DNA of 20,002 nucleotides from Thermoleophilaceae bacterium (GCA_013696425.1 JACCYP010000322.1:1-20002); one strand, 5' to 3'; shown: positions 12,927 through 20,002, counted from the first letter of the stretch. Program-made: numbers and translations. The notes: generated by a model from the letters alone, not told the origin.

Positions 12927-15494
12927 ATGGCCAACGGAGCCGACATCATCGGCGGCGGGAACATCGAACCGCTCGAGCTCGAGCAGGAGATGAAGAGCTC
13001 CTACCTCGACTACGCCATGAGCGTGATCGTGGGCCGGGCCCTTCCCGACGTTCGCGACGGCCTCAAGCCGGTGCACCGCCGCGTTCTCTACTCGATGTCA
13101 GAGGCCGGCCTCGCACCGAACCGTCCGTACCGCAAGTGCGCCCGCGTGGTGGGCGACGTGATGGGCACGTACCACCCCCACGGCGACTCGGCCATCTACG
13201 AGACGCTTGTCCGGATGGCGCAGGACTTCGCGATGCGCGGGCCGCTCGTGGACGGCCAGGGCAACTTCGGCTCGGTGGACAACGACCCGCCGGCGGCGAT
13301 GAGGTACACCGAGTGCCGCATGGAGCGGCTCGCCGGCGAGCTCCTGCGCGACATCGACCAGGACACCGTCGACTTCGGGCCCAACTACGACGGCTCGACG
13401 CTCGAGCCAGTGGTGCTCCCGGCCCGCTTCCCCAACCTGCTCGTGAACGGCTCCGCCGGCATCGCGGTTGGCATGGCCACGAACATCCCGCCCCACAGCC
13501 TGCGCGAGACCGTCGACGCCACCATCGCGATGATCGACGACCCGGAGATCGACGTCGCCGGGCTGATGCGCCACATTAAGGGCCCGGACTTCCCGACGGG
13601 GGGCACGATCGTCGGCTGGCAGGGCATAAAGGACGCCTACGAGACCGGCCGTGGGCGCGTCGTGATCCAGGCCAAGGCCCACATCGAGCCGCTGCGCCAG
13701 GGCAAGGAGGCGATCATCGTCACCGAGCTGCCCTACCAGGTGAGCAAGGGCGATGGCCGCGGTGACGGCGGAGGGCTGATCAAGAAGATCGCCGACGCGG
13801 TCCACGACAAGAAGATCCCCGAGATCTCCGACCTGCGCGACGAGTCCGCGAAGGGCGAGATCCGCCTGGTGATAGAGCTGAAGCGCGACGTCATCCCCAA
13901 GGTGGCGCTCAACAAGCTCTTCAAGCACACCCAGATGCAGTCGACCTTCGGCGTGAACATGGTCGCGCTCGTCGACGGCGTGCCGAAGACCCTGGCGCTG
14001 AAGGAGATCCTCTCCGCCTACATCGACCACCAGAAGGAGGTGGTCGTCAGGCGGACCAAGTTCGAGCTCGAACGCGCGGAAGCGCGTGCGCACATCCTCG
14101 AGGGGCTGCTCGTGGCGCTCGAGGACATCGACGCCGTTATCGAGCTGATCCGCGCCTCGAAGGATCCGGAGACCGCCCGCAGCGCCCTCATGGACAGGTT
14201 CAGCCTGTCCCAGATCCAGGCCCAGGCGATCCTCGACCTTCGTCTCCAGCGCCTCACCGCTCTCGAGGCCGACAAGATCAAACAGGAGCACGCCGAGCTG
14301 ATCGAGCGGATCCGGGAGCTGCGCGAGATCCTCGGCGACGAGGAGCGCGTGCTCTCGATCATCAGGGAGGAGCTCGCCGAGATAAAGGGCGCCTACGGCG
14401 ACGATCGCCGCACGGAGATCACCCACTCCGAGGCCGACATCGACATCGAGGACCTGATCGCCGACCAGCAGATGGTGATCGCGATCACGAAGTCCGGCTA
14501 CATCAAGTCGCTGCCCCTGGCGACCTATCGCAAGCAGAAGCGCGGCGGCGTGGGGGTCACCGGCATGGACATGAAGGACGAGGACTACATCGAGCACCTC
14601 TTCGTGTGCTCGAGCCACGACTTCCTCCTGTTCTTCACCAACCGCGGCAAGGTCTACCGCCAGAAGGTGTACGAGTTGCCCGAGGCATCGCGCACCGCGA
14701 AGGGCCGCGCACTGGTGAACGTGCTCCCGCTCCGCGAGGGCGAGTTCGTCCAGTCCGTGCTCTCGACCCGCGATTTCACGGAGAGCAAGTACCTCGTCTT
14801 CGCCACGCGCAAGGGCCAGGTCAAGAAGACGGAGTTCCTCGACTACAACACGCCGATTAAGGCGGACGGCATCATCGCCATCAAGATCCGCGACGACGAC
14901 GAGCTCGTGGCCGTACGCGGCACGAGCGGCGAGGACGACATCATCATGGTCTCCCGCTCCGGTCAGGCCTCGCGCTTCAACGAGGAGAAGGCGCGGCCGA
15001 TGGGCCGCAGCACCGCCGGCGTGAAGGGCATGAATGTCTCCCAGAAGGAGAACTGCGTGCTCGCGATGGACATCGCGCGCGACGACACCGAGCTGCTCGT
15101 GGTGACCGAGAACGGCTACGGCAAGCGCACGCCGATCGCCGACTATCCCGTCAAGGGCCGCGGCACCATGGGCGTGAAGACGATCCACCTGACGGAGAAG
15201 AAGGGCGGCGTCGCGAACGCACTCATCGTCCGCGAGCACCAGGAGCTCGTGTTCATCTCCCAGACCGGGATGGTCCAGCGCACGAGCGTCAAGGGGATCT
15301 CCCAGCAGGGCCGCCCGGCTCAGGGCGTGCGCGTGATGAACCTCCGCGAGGACGATCTCGTGAGCGCCGTCGCACTTGTGATGGAGGCTTCCACGGAAGC
15401 CGGCACCGTGGTCGAGGAGGCGCTCGACATGGAGCCGCCGGCTTCGGAGAACGGCGATGGGCTCGAGCCCCCCGAGCCTGACCCCGAGACCTGA
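12927..15494 (+). CDS. gyrA: DNA gyrase subunit A
   Basis: Breakage-reunion subunit of gyrase. The protein is 855 aa. The winged-helix domain holds the quinolone-determining region HPHGDSAIYETLVRMAQ with Ser88 and Glu92, and the catalytic Tyr127 lies in MRYTECRM. The tower and coiled-coil gate follow, then the six-bladed C-terminal wrapping domain. The GyrA box reads QKRGGVG (537-543), with Val where a basic residue is usual. A Gly/Asp-rich insert, VSKGDGRGDGGGLIKKIAD, lies where E. coli has a short link. The tail is acidic and Pro-rich (EPPEPDPET). ATG 12927 has GAGG 5-6 nt upstream. Ser88 and Glu92 are the common wild-type residues, so quinolone resistance is not indicated at these sites. 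Confidence 0.98.
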   Translation: MANGADIIGGGNIEPLELEQEMKSSYLDYAMSVIVGRALPDVRDGLKPVHRRVLYSMSEAGLAPNRPYRKCARVVGDVMGTYHPHGDSAIYETLVRMAQDFAMRGPLVDGQGNFGSVDNDPPAAMRYTECRMERLAGELLRDIDQDTVDFGPNYDGSTLEPVVLPARFPNLLVNGSAGIAVGMATNIPPHSLRETVDATIAMIDDPEIDVAGLMRHIKGPDFPTGGTIVGWQGIKDAYETGRGRVVIQAKAHIEPLRQGKEAIIVTELPYQVSKGDGRGDGGGLIKKIADAVHDKKIPEISDLRDESAKGEIRLVIELKRDVIPKVALNKLFKHTQMQSTFGVNMVALVDGVPKTLALKEILSAYIDHQKEVVVRRTKFELERAEARAHILEGLLVALEDIDAVIELIRASKDPETARSALMDRFSLSQIQAQAILDLRLQRLTALEADKIKQEHAELIERIRELREILGDEERVLSIIREELAEIKGAYGDDRRTEITHSEADIDIEDLIADQQMVIAITKSGYIKSLPLATYRKQKRGGVGVTGMDMKDEDYIEHLFVCSSHDFLLFFTNRGKVYRQKVYELPEASRTAKGRALVNVLPLREGEFVQSVLSTRDFTESKYLVFATRKGQVKKTEFLDYNTPIKADGIIAIKIRDDDELVAVRGTSGEDDIIMVSRSGQASRFNEEKARPMGRSTAGVKGMNVSQKENCVLAMDIARDDTELLVVTENGYGKRTPIADYPVKGRGTMGVKTIHLTEKKGGVANALIVREHQELVFISQTGMVQRTSVKGISQQGRPAQGVRVMNLREDDLVSAVALVMEASTEAGTVVEEALDMEPPASENGDGLEPPEPDPET

Positions 15495-15545
15495 GCAAGT
15501 AGGCGCAAGGCCGACCCCAGCGTTTGCTTAGATACGCGGACCAGG

Positions 15546-15560
15546 GAAAGGAGGTGGTCC
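15546..15560 (+). promoter_or_regulatory. Very long Shine-Dalgarno, 15-nt complement of the 16S rRNA 3' tail
   Basis: GAAAGGAGGTGGTCC would pair with the bacterial 16S rRNA 3' end (GGATCACCTCCTTTC) at all 15 positions, one of them a G-U wobble. Ordinary sites in this window match only 4-7 nt. It lies 52-66 nt after gyrA and its GGAGG is 10 nt before a TTG codon. Confidence 0.75.
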
Positions 15561-15564
15561 TAAA

Positions 15565-15609
15565 TTGAGTGACAGTCTTAATGGGACGCTGGAGGTGACC
15601 GGCCGCTAG
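15565..15609 (+). CDS. Candidate 14-aa leader peptide after gyrA
   Basis: TTG 15565 opens a 14-codon frame, MSDSLNGTLEVTGR, ending at TAG 15607. The extended anti-Shine-Dalgarno complement just upstream makes translation initiation here very likely if the region is transcribed. The frame uses AGT, CTT and AAT, codons unusual for this G/C-rich genome, which suggests that the nucleotide sequence itself is constrained. I do not recognise a function. The peptide could be a leader in an attenuation device, a short functional protein, or incidental to a ribosome-binding RNA. Confidence 0.45.
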   Translation: MSDSLNGTLEVTGR

Positions 15610-15730
15610 GTCGGACGCTGGACCCGTTTAGCGGAGTCCAACCGGTTCACCGCCGGCACCAGCGGAGGTCGGGAGTTGTCCCTCCGGCCGTCAGGATCCG
15701 CCGCCGGCCAGTCCAGTGCAAGAAGTTCGC

Positions 15731-15775
15731 GAGAGGCGTCGAGGGAACGTGACCCTCGGCGCCTCTTTCTTCTCC
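15731..15775 (+). terminator. Strong rho-independent terminator
   Basis: GAGGCG-T-CGAGGG (15733-15745) pairs with CCCTCG-G-CGCCTC (15753-15765), with a central T-G wobble and loop AACGTGA. Two flanking pairs extend it, and the tail is TTTCTTCTCC. It closes the plus-strand transcript after gyrA. In the other direction it lies just after the HNH stop and may also act for that gene, though the minus-strand tail is less U-rich. Confidence 0.85.
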
Positions 15776-15785
15776 TACGAACGGC

Positions 15786-16370
15786 TCAGGCCGCGCGCAG
15801 GTACGTGCGCCACACGGCCGGCACCTTGGGCGTGGCCACCTGCACGAACACGTGCGGGTGCGGCGCCTTCGGCTTGTTGGCCGGGTGCATGCGCGCCTGG
15901 CGCGGCAGGCGGTCGCCCTTGCGCCGGTTGCACGGCGCGCAGCAGGTGACGATGTTCTCCCACGACGAGGGCCCGCCCTTCGAGCGGGGGATCACGTGGT
16001 CCACGGTGAGCGAGTTCCGCACCGAGCCGCAGTACTGGCAGGTCCACGAGTCGCGGGCGAAAACAGCGCGGCGGGTGATCTTGCGCCGGTGCGCGTCGCG
16101 TGGGATGCGCACGTAGGTGACCAGCCTGATCACGAGCGGTCGCGGCAGCGTGAGTGACTCTGCGTGCAGCGAGCGCCGTGAGGACTCGAGGATCACAGCG
16201 CGTTCCTTGAGCACGAGCACCGTCGCGCGGCGGATGGTGCAGACGTTGATCGGCTCGTACGAGGCGTTCAGTACGAGTACGCGGCCGTTGGTGTTCCCAC
16301 GCCGGTCGGGCCGCTCACCGATCAGCGCGCCGTCTGGCGAAGGAACTTCCGGGGCAAGATGAACGGCCAC
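15786..16370 (-). CDS. HNH endonuclease family protein
   Basis: Predicted metal-dependent HNH nuclease, 194 aa. The N-terminal RVLVLNASYEPINVCTIRRATVLVLKE is the typical opening of an HNH family widespread in actinobacteria. The nuclease core has a zinc-type pair, CQYCG and CAPCN, with VDHVIPRSKGGPSSWENIV supplying the D-H and N of the motif; the last position reads CNRRKGDR. No toxin, immunity or restriction partner is next to it, so a housekeeping or repair role is more likely than restriction, but the target is unknown. GTG 16370 is the only plausible start; the open frame further upstream lacks family character. TAGACT ends 10 nt before this GTG and no SD is seen, so the mRNA may be leaderless or nearly so. 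It converges on gyrA. Confidence 0.9.
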   Translation of the reverse strand: MAVHLAPEVPSPDGALIGERPDRRGNTNGRVLVLNASYEPINVCTIRRATVLVLKERAVILESSRRSLHAESLTLPRPLVIRLVTYVRIPRDAHRRKITRRAVFARDSWTCQYCGSVRNSLTVDHVIPRSKGGPSSWENIVTCCAPCNRRKGDRLPRQARMHPANKPKAPHPHVFVQVATPKVPAVWRTYLRAA

Positions 16371-16380
16371 GGTGCGCGGC

Positions 16381-16386
16381 AGTCTA
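16381..16386 (-). promoter_or_regulatory. Candidate -10 for the HNH gene, near-leaderless
   Basis: TAGACT on the minus strand fits the TAnnnT -10 pattern and ends 10 nt before GTG 16370, so transcription would begin within about 4 nt of the start codon. No -35 match is obvious. The pheA-HNH spacer (16371-16461) otherwise holds two GC-rich hairpins, at 16429-16441 and 16446-16462, without U-tracts. Confidence 0.4.
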
Positions 16387-16461
16387 GGCGATGAGGCGGC
16401 AGTCGAGTCCGAAGCCGCGGTCTGCCATGGCCCCCAGGGCCTACCGGCCGTGTCACCCGGC

Positions 16462-17295
16462 CTAGGTGGCAGCCGGGTAGGAGCCGAGCACGCGCAGCGT
16501 GTCCACGTGCCCGCGCACCGCGTCGAGCGCGGCCACGACCGGCTCCTCGCCCTCGCCGCCCTCGAGGTCGGCGAACATCTTGTAGTGCCCGAGGCGCACC
16601 CGGCCCGGCCGCGATTCGATCTTGGTGAGGTTGATGCCGCGGTCGGCGAGCTCGGCGAGAATCGCCACCAGCGCTCCGGGCGATTCGTCGTTGAAGCCCC
16701 AGAACACGATCGAGGTCTTGTCGGGCTGCCCGAGTGGGGCCGATCCCTCGCGTGCGAGCCAGACGAACCGTGTGAGGTTGTCGGCGCCGTCCTCGACCCC
16801 CTCCATGAGCACTGTGGCGCCGTAGAGCTCGGCCGCGAGCACCGACCCGAGTGCCGCCCACGGCTCACCACCGCCGGCTACCGCCCGAACGGCCTCCGCC
16901 GTGGAGGTCATCGCACGCCGCTGCGCCCCCGGAAGGCGCTCGCGCAGGAAGCCGGCGCACTGTGCCGTGGCCTGCGGGTGGGAGACCACCACCTCTATCT
17001 CGTCGAGCGCGAGTTCACGCCCGGCGACCAGAGCGTGGCGGATGGGCATGATCACCTCGCCGGCGATCCGGACGTCGGACGCCTCGCCCGCGAGGGCGTC
17101 GAGCGTCGCGGCCACGCCGCCCTCCAGCGAGTTCTCGATCGGTACGAGCGCCCGCTCGGCCGCGCCCTCGTGCACGGCCATCACCGCGTCATGAACCGTG
17201 GCGTAGGGCACAGGCTCGTGGTCCTCCGGCGGCGGGGCGGAGCGCAGTGCCTCCTCGGTGTAGGTCCCCGCCGGGCCGAGGAAGGCGACCCGCAT
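16462..17295 (-). CDS. pheA: Prephenate dehydratase
   Basis: Converts prephenate to phenylpyruvate in phenylalanine biosynthesis. The protein is 277 aa, the monofunctional form without a chorismate mutase domain. The N-terminal half of the catalytic domain begins MRVAFLGPAGTYTEEAL, with VPIENSLEGGV. The second half carries SHPQATAQC and the catalytic TRF motif in DNLTRFVWLA (about 171-180). A C-terminal ACT regulatory domain (about 190-270) has GALVAILAELADRGINLTKIESRP and LGHYKMFADLEG; ESRP is the usual phenylalanine-binding signature, so feedback inhibition by Phe is expected. ATG 17295 lies 3 nt after the DUF4446 stop, so the genes are cotranscribed. Confidence 0.97.
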   Translation of the reverse strand: MRVAFLGPAGTYTEEALRSAPPPEDHEPVPYATVHDAVMAVHEGAAERALVPIENSLEGGVAATLDALAGEASDVRIAGEVIMPIRHALVAGRELALDEIEVVVSHPQATAQCAGFLRERLPGAQRRAMTSTAEAVRAVAGGGEPWAALGSVLAAELYGATVLMEGVEDGADNLTRFVWLAREGSAPLGQPDKTSIVFWGFNDESPGALVAILAELADRGINLTKIESRPGRVRLGHYKMFADLEGGEGEEPVVAALDAVRGHVDTLRVLGSYPAAT

Positions 17296-17298
17296 GGC

Positions 17299-17805
17299 TC
17301 AGGCGGTCGCGGCCGAGAGCGCGGTGTCGATTGCGTCCCGCTCCTCAGGCGAGAGCTCGAGCTCGGACTCGCCGTTCTCGATCTGCTTCACGTACACGCG
17401 CGCCTGCTCGCGGTGGAGGATCGAGGACACGACCACGCCGTTGCGATGCGAATCCAGCAGCGCGAGGGAGCTCGACTGGTGGCCGGACATCTCACCGTAG
17501 GCGTCGTAGCGCACGAGTGCGCGGAAGGTGATGCACCCGTCGGTGCGCGCCTCGTCGTGGGTCATCCGCTCCTCGACACGTGTGACCGACTCCTCGACCC
17601 AGGCGCGCAGCTCCGCGAATCCGCGCCCCAGTTCCTCGGAGTGGGCCACGAGGTCACGGCTCTCGGTCTCGCCGAGGACGGCGCTCTGCGCGGCCCGCAG
17701 GCGCCGCAGCTTCACGGCCAGGACGAAGGCGAGCACGAGCGCGCCGAACGCCAGCACGGCGGCGGCGAGGGCAACGATCCCGACGGTGGAGGTCAGCTCG
17801 TCCAT
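17299..17805 (-). CDS. DUF4446 family membrane-anchored protein
   Basis: 168-aa protein with one N-terminal membrane helix (about 7-32, VGIVALAAAVLAFGALVLAFVLAVK). A coiled-coil-like linker (about 50-85, LGRGFAELRAWVEESVTRVEER) follows, then a small conserved domain, FRALVRYDAYGEMSGHQSSSLALLDSHRNGVVVSSILHR, characteristic of DUF4446. The C-terminus ELSPEERDAIDTAL is also family-like. Function is unknown. It sits between the CARDB-like membrane protein (27-nt gap) and pheA (3-nt gap) on one strand. No clear Shine-Dalgarno precedes ATG 17805. Confidence 0.88.
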   Translation of the reverse strand: MDELTSTVGIVALAAAVLAFGALVLAFVLAVKLRRLRAAQSAVLGETESRDLVAHSEELGRGFAELRAWVEESVTRVEERMTHDEARTDGCITFRALVRYDAYGEMSGHQSSSLALLDSHRNGVVVSSILHREQARVYVKQIENGESELELSPEERDAIDTALSAATA

Positions 17806-17832
17806 GAGCCGCGCAGGGTAACGAGCGAGCCG

Positions 17833-18975
17833 CTAGGCCCGCGAGAACACGGCGTTATAGGTCTCTTTGTTGTTATCGACCTTCTCTTCGCCCGGCACCG
17901 GCAGCGTCTCGACCGTGATCTCCACGGGCTTGCCGATCGGCGGGGTCTCGGCGAGGGGTACCGACACCGTCTTGGTCTCGCCCTCGGCGATCGAGTCGAG
18001 CGTCTCCTCGACGCTGGTCGCCTTGGCCCCCTCGGCCTTCAGAGAGACCTTCACCTTCACGTCCGACTCCTCGTTCTCGCCCTGATTGGCGATCTGGACG
18101 TCGAACTTGATGTTGCCGCTCGCGGCGATCGTGTTCGCACCGCCGGCCTGGAGCGCCGTGCCGCCCGGGTTCACGGTCACGCCCGTGACGCCCGTGCCGT
18201 GCAGGCCGGGCGCGGCGGCCTTGTCCTTGTCGCCCCCGCCGCCACCACCGCTTCCAAGCGAGCCGATCTCGCTGGCGACCTTCACCGGTCGCAGCCAGTC
18301 GATGTCGGGCAGGAACTGGCTCTTGGGCACCTGGACTGTTCCGAGCAGGTCCTCGGCCTTGAGCGAGTCCTGGAGCTCGGGGAGGAACTTCTGGGAGTAG
18401 ATGACGTCGCTCACCAGGAAGTTCTGCATCTGCGCCGCGATCTTCTGCGTCGACTGGCTGCGGTTCTTGCCCGTGAGCGCCGTGGGGATCTGGGTGGCGA
18501 TCGCGGCCATGCCGTCGCGGCGGAACTCGAGCGTGTCGACGAGCTGGACCTGCGCTGTCTTCAGCTGGTCCGGCGGCTCGAGCCGCTTTGCGCGGTCCAC
18601 GAGCCGTGCCGCATCGACGCGGTAGCCGTTGATGTTGTTACCGATATCGACGTTGCTGCCCCCCTGCTGATCCCCCCGCAGGAGGCCGAAGAGCGCCTCG
18701 GACTGCTGGTTGGATTCCTCAACGATCGCGCTGGTGTCGCGCGCATAGTCCTTGAACGCCCGCTCCTTGCGCGCGTCGAGGCAGCCGCGGAAGCCGAGCA
18801 CCAGCAGGATGAGCACGATCACGCCCGCGACGCCCGCGATCGTGCGGCGCATCATCAGCGTCTGGGGGTCTACGCCGTCACCATTGGAGCCACCTCCGCC
18901 CGACCTAGAAGGCCGGCGCGTGGCCGTTCCGCCGGACCGGCGCTGGTTGTGTTCGTCAGGCTCCAGGAAGGACAC
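17833..18975 (-). CDS. Membrane-anchored protein with CARDB-like C-terminal domain
   Basis: Uncharacterised 380-aa protein, probably extracytoplasmic and tethered by one helix. A hydrophilic, Ser/Gly/Arg-rich cytoplasmic tail (1-40) precedes a membrane helix at about 45-64 (IAGVAGVIVLILLVLGFRGC). A helical region (about 70-235) with FLVSDVIYSQKFLPELQ follows, then a Gly-rich linker. The C-terminal beta-rich domain (about 265-380) has a CARDB-like pattern: FDVQIANQGENEESDVKVKVSL, then TVSVPLAETPPIGKPVEITV, then VPGEEKVDNNKETYNAVF. GTG 18975 is preferred over GTG 18993. It has GAGG 5 nt upstream, and a CATACT hexamer at 19003-18998 would start transcription between the two. It is first in a minus-strand run through pheA. 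A role in cell-wall or cell-surface adhesion is possible but not shown. Confidence 0.8.
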   Translation of the reverse strand: MSFLEPDEHNQRRSGGTATRRPSRSGGGGSNGDGVDPQTLMMRRTIAGVAGVIVLILLVLGFRGCLDARKERAFKDYARDTSAIVEESNQQSEALFGLLRGDQQGGSNVDIGNNINGYRVDAARLVDRAKRLEPPDQLKTAQVQLVDTLEFRRDGMAAIATQIPTALTGKNRSQSTQKIAAQMQNFLVSDVIYSQKFLPELQDSLKAEDLLGTVQVPKSQFLPDIDWLRPVKVASEIGSLGSGGGGGGDKDKAAAPGLHGTGVTGVTVNPGGTALQAGGANTIAASGNIKFDVQIANQGENEESDVKVKVSLKAEGAKATSVEETLDSIAEGETKTVSVPLAETPPIGKPVEITVETLPVPGEEKVDNNKETYNAVFSRA

Positions 18976-18997
18976 GGTTCCCTCTTTCGGCACTCGG

Positions 18998-19003
18998 AGT
19001 ATG
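18998..19003 (-). promoter_or_regulatory. Candidate -10 for the CARDB-like/DUF4446/pheA unit
   Basis: CATACT on the minus strand resembles the -10 consensus and would begin an mRNA near 18991 with a 15-nt leader holding the GAGG of GTG 18975. The -35 region is poor. It lies in the 96-bp divergent spacer shared with the kinase gene. For the kinase, TTGCCT 19017-19022 and TAGCCA 19039-19044 with a 16-nt gap are a weak candidate. Confidence 0.35.
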
Positions 19004-19071
19004 AACCCTGGCTCGGTTGCCTTAAGGGCAGTGAAAGGTAGCCACCAGGGGATGCCGAATCAGGAGCTGAG

Positions 19072-20002
19072 TTGGAACGCACTCTGAACCTCCCCTCCGA
19101 ACCGTTGCCGGCCGGCGAAGGCGACGTCGTGCTCGACCGCTACCGGCTGGTCCATCGCCTGGGGCAGGGCGGATTCGGCGTGGTCTGGCTGGCCGAGGAC
19201 GAGCGCCTGCAGCGTGACGTGGCGCTCAAGGTGATCGCGCACGGCGACGATCCGGGCGCCTCGCGGGGGGCCGAGCGCGAGGCGCTCGCGGCCGCCCGCC
19301 TGAACCACCCGGGGATCGTCGCGCTGTACGAGTTCGGCGCCGATGGCGGCGCGGCATATCTCGTGTCCGAATTGGTCAAGGGCCGTACCTTCGGCGAGCT
19401 GCACCGGGCCGGGGCGCTCTCGGACCGCGACGTGGCCCGGATCGGCTCCGCGCTCTGCGACGCCCTCTCGCACGCGCACGCGCACGGCGTGGTGCACCGC
19501 GACGTGAAGCCGGCGAACGTGATCGTGGTCTCCGAGCCGGCCGCCGGCGCGGGCTTCGCGAAGCTGGCCGACTTCGGCGTCGCCCATCTGGCCAGCGCCG
19601 ATCCCGTGACCCAGACCGGCGATGTGGTCGGCACCCTTGCGTACATGGCTCCCGAGCAGGCGGAGGGGCACCGCGTGAGCGCGGCGGCCGACGTCTATTC
19701 CCTGGCGCTCACTTTGTACGAGGGCTGGACGGGGACCAACCCGGTGCGCGCGCGGACTCCCGCGGCCACCGCCCGCCGGATGGGCAAGCGCCTTCTCGCG
19801 CTCGAGCGCGCCCGCCCCGACCTCCCTGCGGAGCTCTGCTTGGGCATCGACGCCGCGCTGGACCCGGCGCCGGACCTGCGGCCGGCGCCTGAGGAGCTCC
19901 GCGACACCCTTGCCGCCGCCGAGGCCGGGCTCTCCGACGACGGCGGCCTCGTGGAGCCGGAGACGATCGACCGGATGGGGCTCGAGCGCGCCGACCGTGC
20001 GC
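19072..20002 (+). CDS. Hanks-type serine/threonine protein kinase, C-terminus beyond window
   Basis: Eukaryotic-like kinase expected to phosphorylate proteins on Ser/Thr in signalling. The frame is open to the right edge (310 codons seen). All key elements are present: the Gly-rich loop GQGGFGVVWLA (31-41), catalytic Lys53 in VALKV, Glu70 in helix C, HRDVKPANV (142-150), DFG (167-169), and GTLAYMAPEQ (188-197) with the activation-loop Thr, followed by DVYSLALTLYE. It should therefore be active. The domain ends near residue 285. Any membrane helix or sensor domain lies outside the window. The start is TTG 19072, with GGAG 5 nt upstream; no ATG or GTG gives a better N-terminus. It is divergent from the CARDB-like gene. 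Confidence 0.95.
   Translation, partial: MERTLNLPSEPLPAGEGDVVLDRYRLVHRLGQGGFGVVWLAEDERLQRDVALKVIAHGDDPGASRGAEREALAAARLNHPGIVALYEFGADGGAAYLVSELVKGRTFGELHRAGALSDRDVARIGSALCDALSHAHAHGVVHRDVKPANVIVVSEPAAGAGFAKLADFGVAHLASADPVTQTGDVVGTLAYMAPEQAEGHRVSAAADVYSLALTLYEGWTGTNPVRARTPAATARRMGKRLLALERARPDLPAELCLGIDAALDPAPDLRPAPEELRDTLAAAEAGLSDDGGLVEPETIDRMGLERADRA

Larger units (their letters stand above)
15541..15775 (+). ncRNA. Candidate structured transcript between gyrA and the HNH gene
   Basis: The 291-bp stretch after gyrA (15495-15785) has no ordinary gene but dense structure. It holds the long SD and 14-codon frame, a 10-bp direct repeat GGACGCTGGA at 15584-15593 and 15613-15622, and a hairpin TGGACCCG 15619-15626 with CGG-A-GTCCA 15632-15640 around TTTAG. 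Further pairings of the CCGGC/GGAGG type lie at 15640-15715, and a strong terminator closes it. A possible start signal is TAGATA 15529-15534, without a clear -35, which would begin the RNA near 15541. It may be an independent small RNA or the 3' part of the gyrA message. The boundaries are estimates. Confidence 0.45.

Noticed and set aside
13098..15239. A 713-codon open frame antisense to gyrA
   Set aside because: It mirrors a confident gyrA frame, has a composition typical of antisense frames in GC-rich DNA (Leu/Arg/Asp/Val/His-rich), and shows no recognisable domain.
15546..15560. Remnant of a 16S rRNA 3' end on the minus strand
   Set aside because: The match is limited to 15 nt with no further rRNA sequence beside it, and its position before a start codon fits a ribosome-binding site better.
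16372..19041. An 889-codon open frame on the plus strand opposite pheA, DUF4446 and the CARDB-like gene
   Set aside because: Three supported genes lie on the other strand; the frame runs across all of them and their gaps and shows no family motifs.
19052..19087. An 11-codon frame MPNQELSWNAL overlapping the kinase start
   Set aside because: It is short, in another frame, and the strong GGAG it contains serves the kinase TTG. Nothing suggests it is a leader peptide.

Overview
The window looks like the chromosomal replication-origin neighbourhood of a high-GC actinobacterium. The gene order and protein style (strong G/C third-position preference, GTG/TTG starts, no mnmE/mnmG after jag, DUF721 between recF and gyrB, an actinobacterial-type HNH protein beyond gyrA) suggest the class Thermoleophilia/Solirubrobacterales. 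That placement is an inference from gene style, not from a phylogenetic marker search.

Left side (1-6122, minus strand throughout). From the origin outwards: rpmH, rnpA, yidD, yidC, jag and rsmG form one tightly packed unit (5-nt gap, TTGA overlap, TGATG overlap, 10-nt gap, CTGA overlap). It makes ribosomal protein L34, the RNase P protein, the membrane insertase with its YidD partner, an RNA-binding Jag protein and the 16S m7G methylase. After a 185-bp spacer come parA and parB (8-nt overlap), the chromosome segregation pair. Beyond parB lie a long imperfect inverted repeat, tRNA-Ile(GAT), a small membrane protein and the N-terminal part of a family-2 glycosyltransferase that runs off the left edge.

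Centre (6123-15494). A 213-bp spacer with two DnaA-box-like nonamers and a dyad promoter separates rpmH from dnaA. Then dnaA, dnaN, recF, a DUF721/DciA-like gene, gyrB and gyrA follow on the plus strand. Together they cover initiator, sliding clamp, gap repair, probable helicase-loading/initiation factor and both gyrase subunits. GyrB carries the large TOPRIM-region insertion known from E. coli-type GyrB, and DnaA has substitutions in its box-recognition signature.

Right side (15495-20002). Between gyrA and the convergent HNH gene is a 290-bp stretch that is not empty. It has a 15-nt near-complete complement of the 16S rRNA 3' tail, a 14-codon ORF starting TTG, several hairpins, and a strong terminator. 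This is the best candidate for an under-described element here. Then on the minus strand come an HNH nuclease, pheA (prephenate dehydratase), a DUF4446 protein and a membrane-anchored protein with a CARDB-like C-terminal domain. The window ends in a divergent Hanks-type Ser/Thr kinase that is cut by the right edge.
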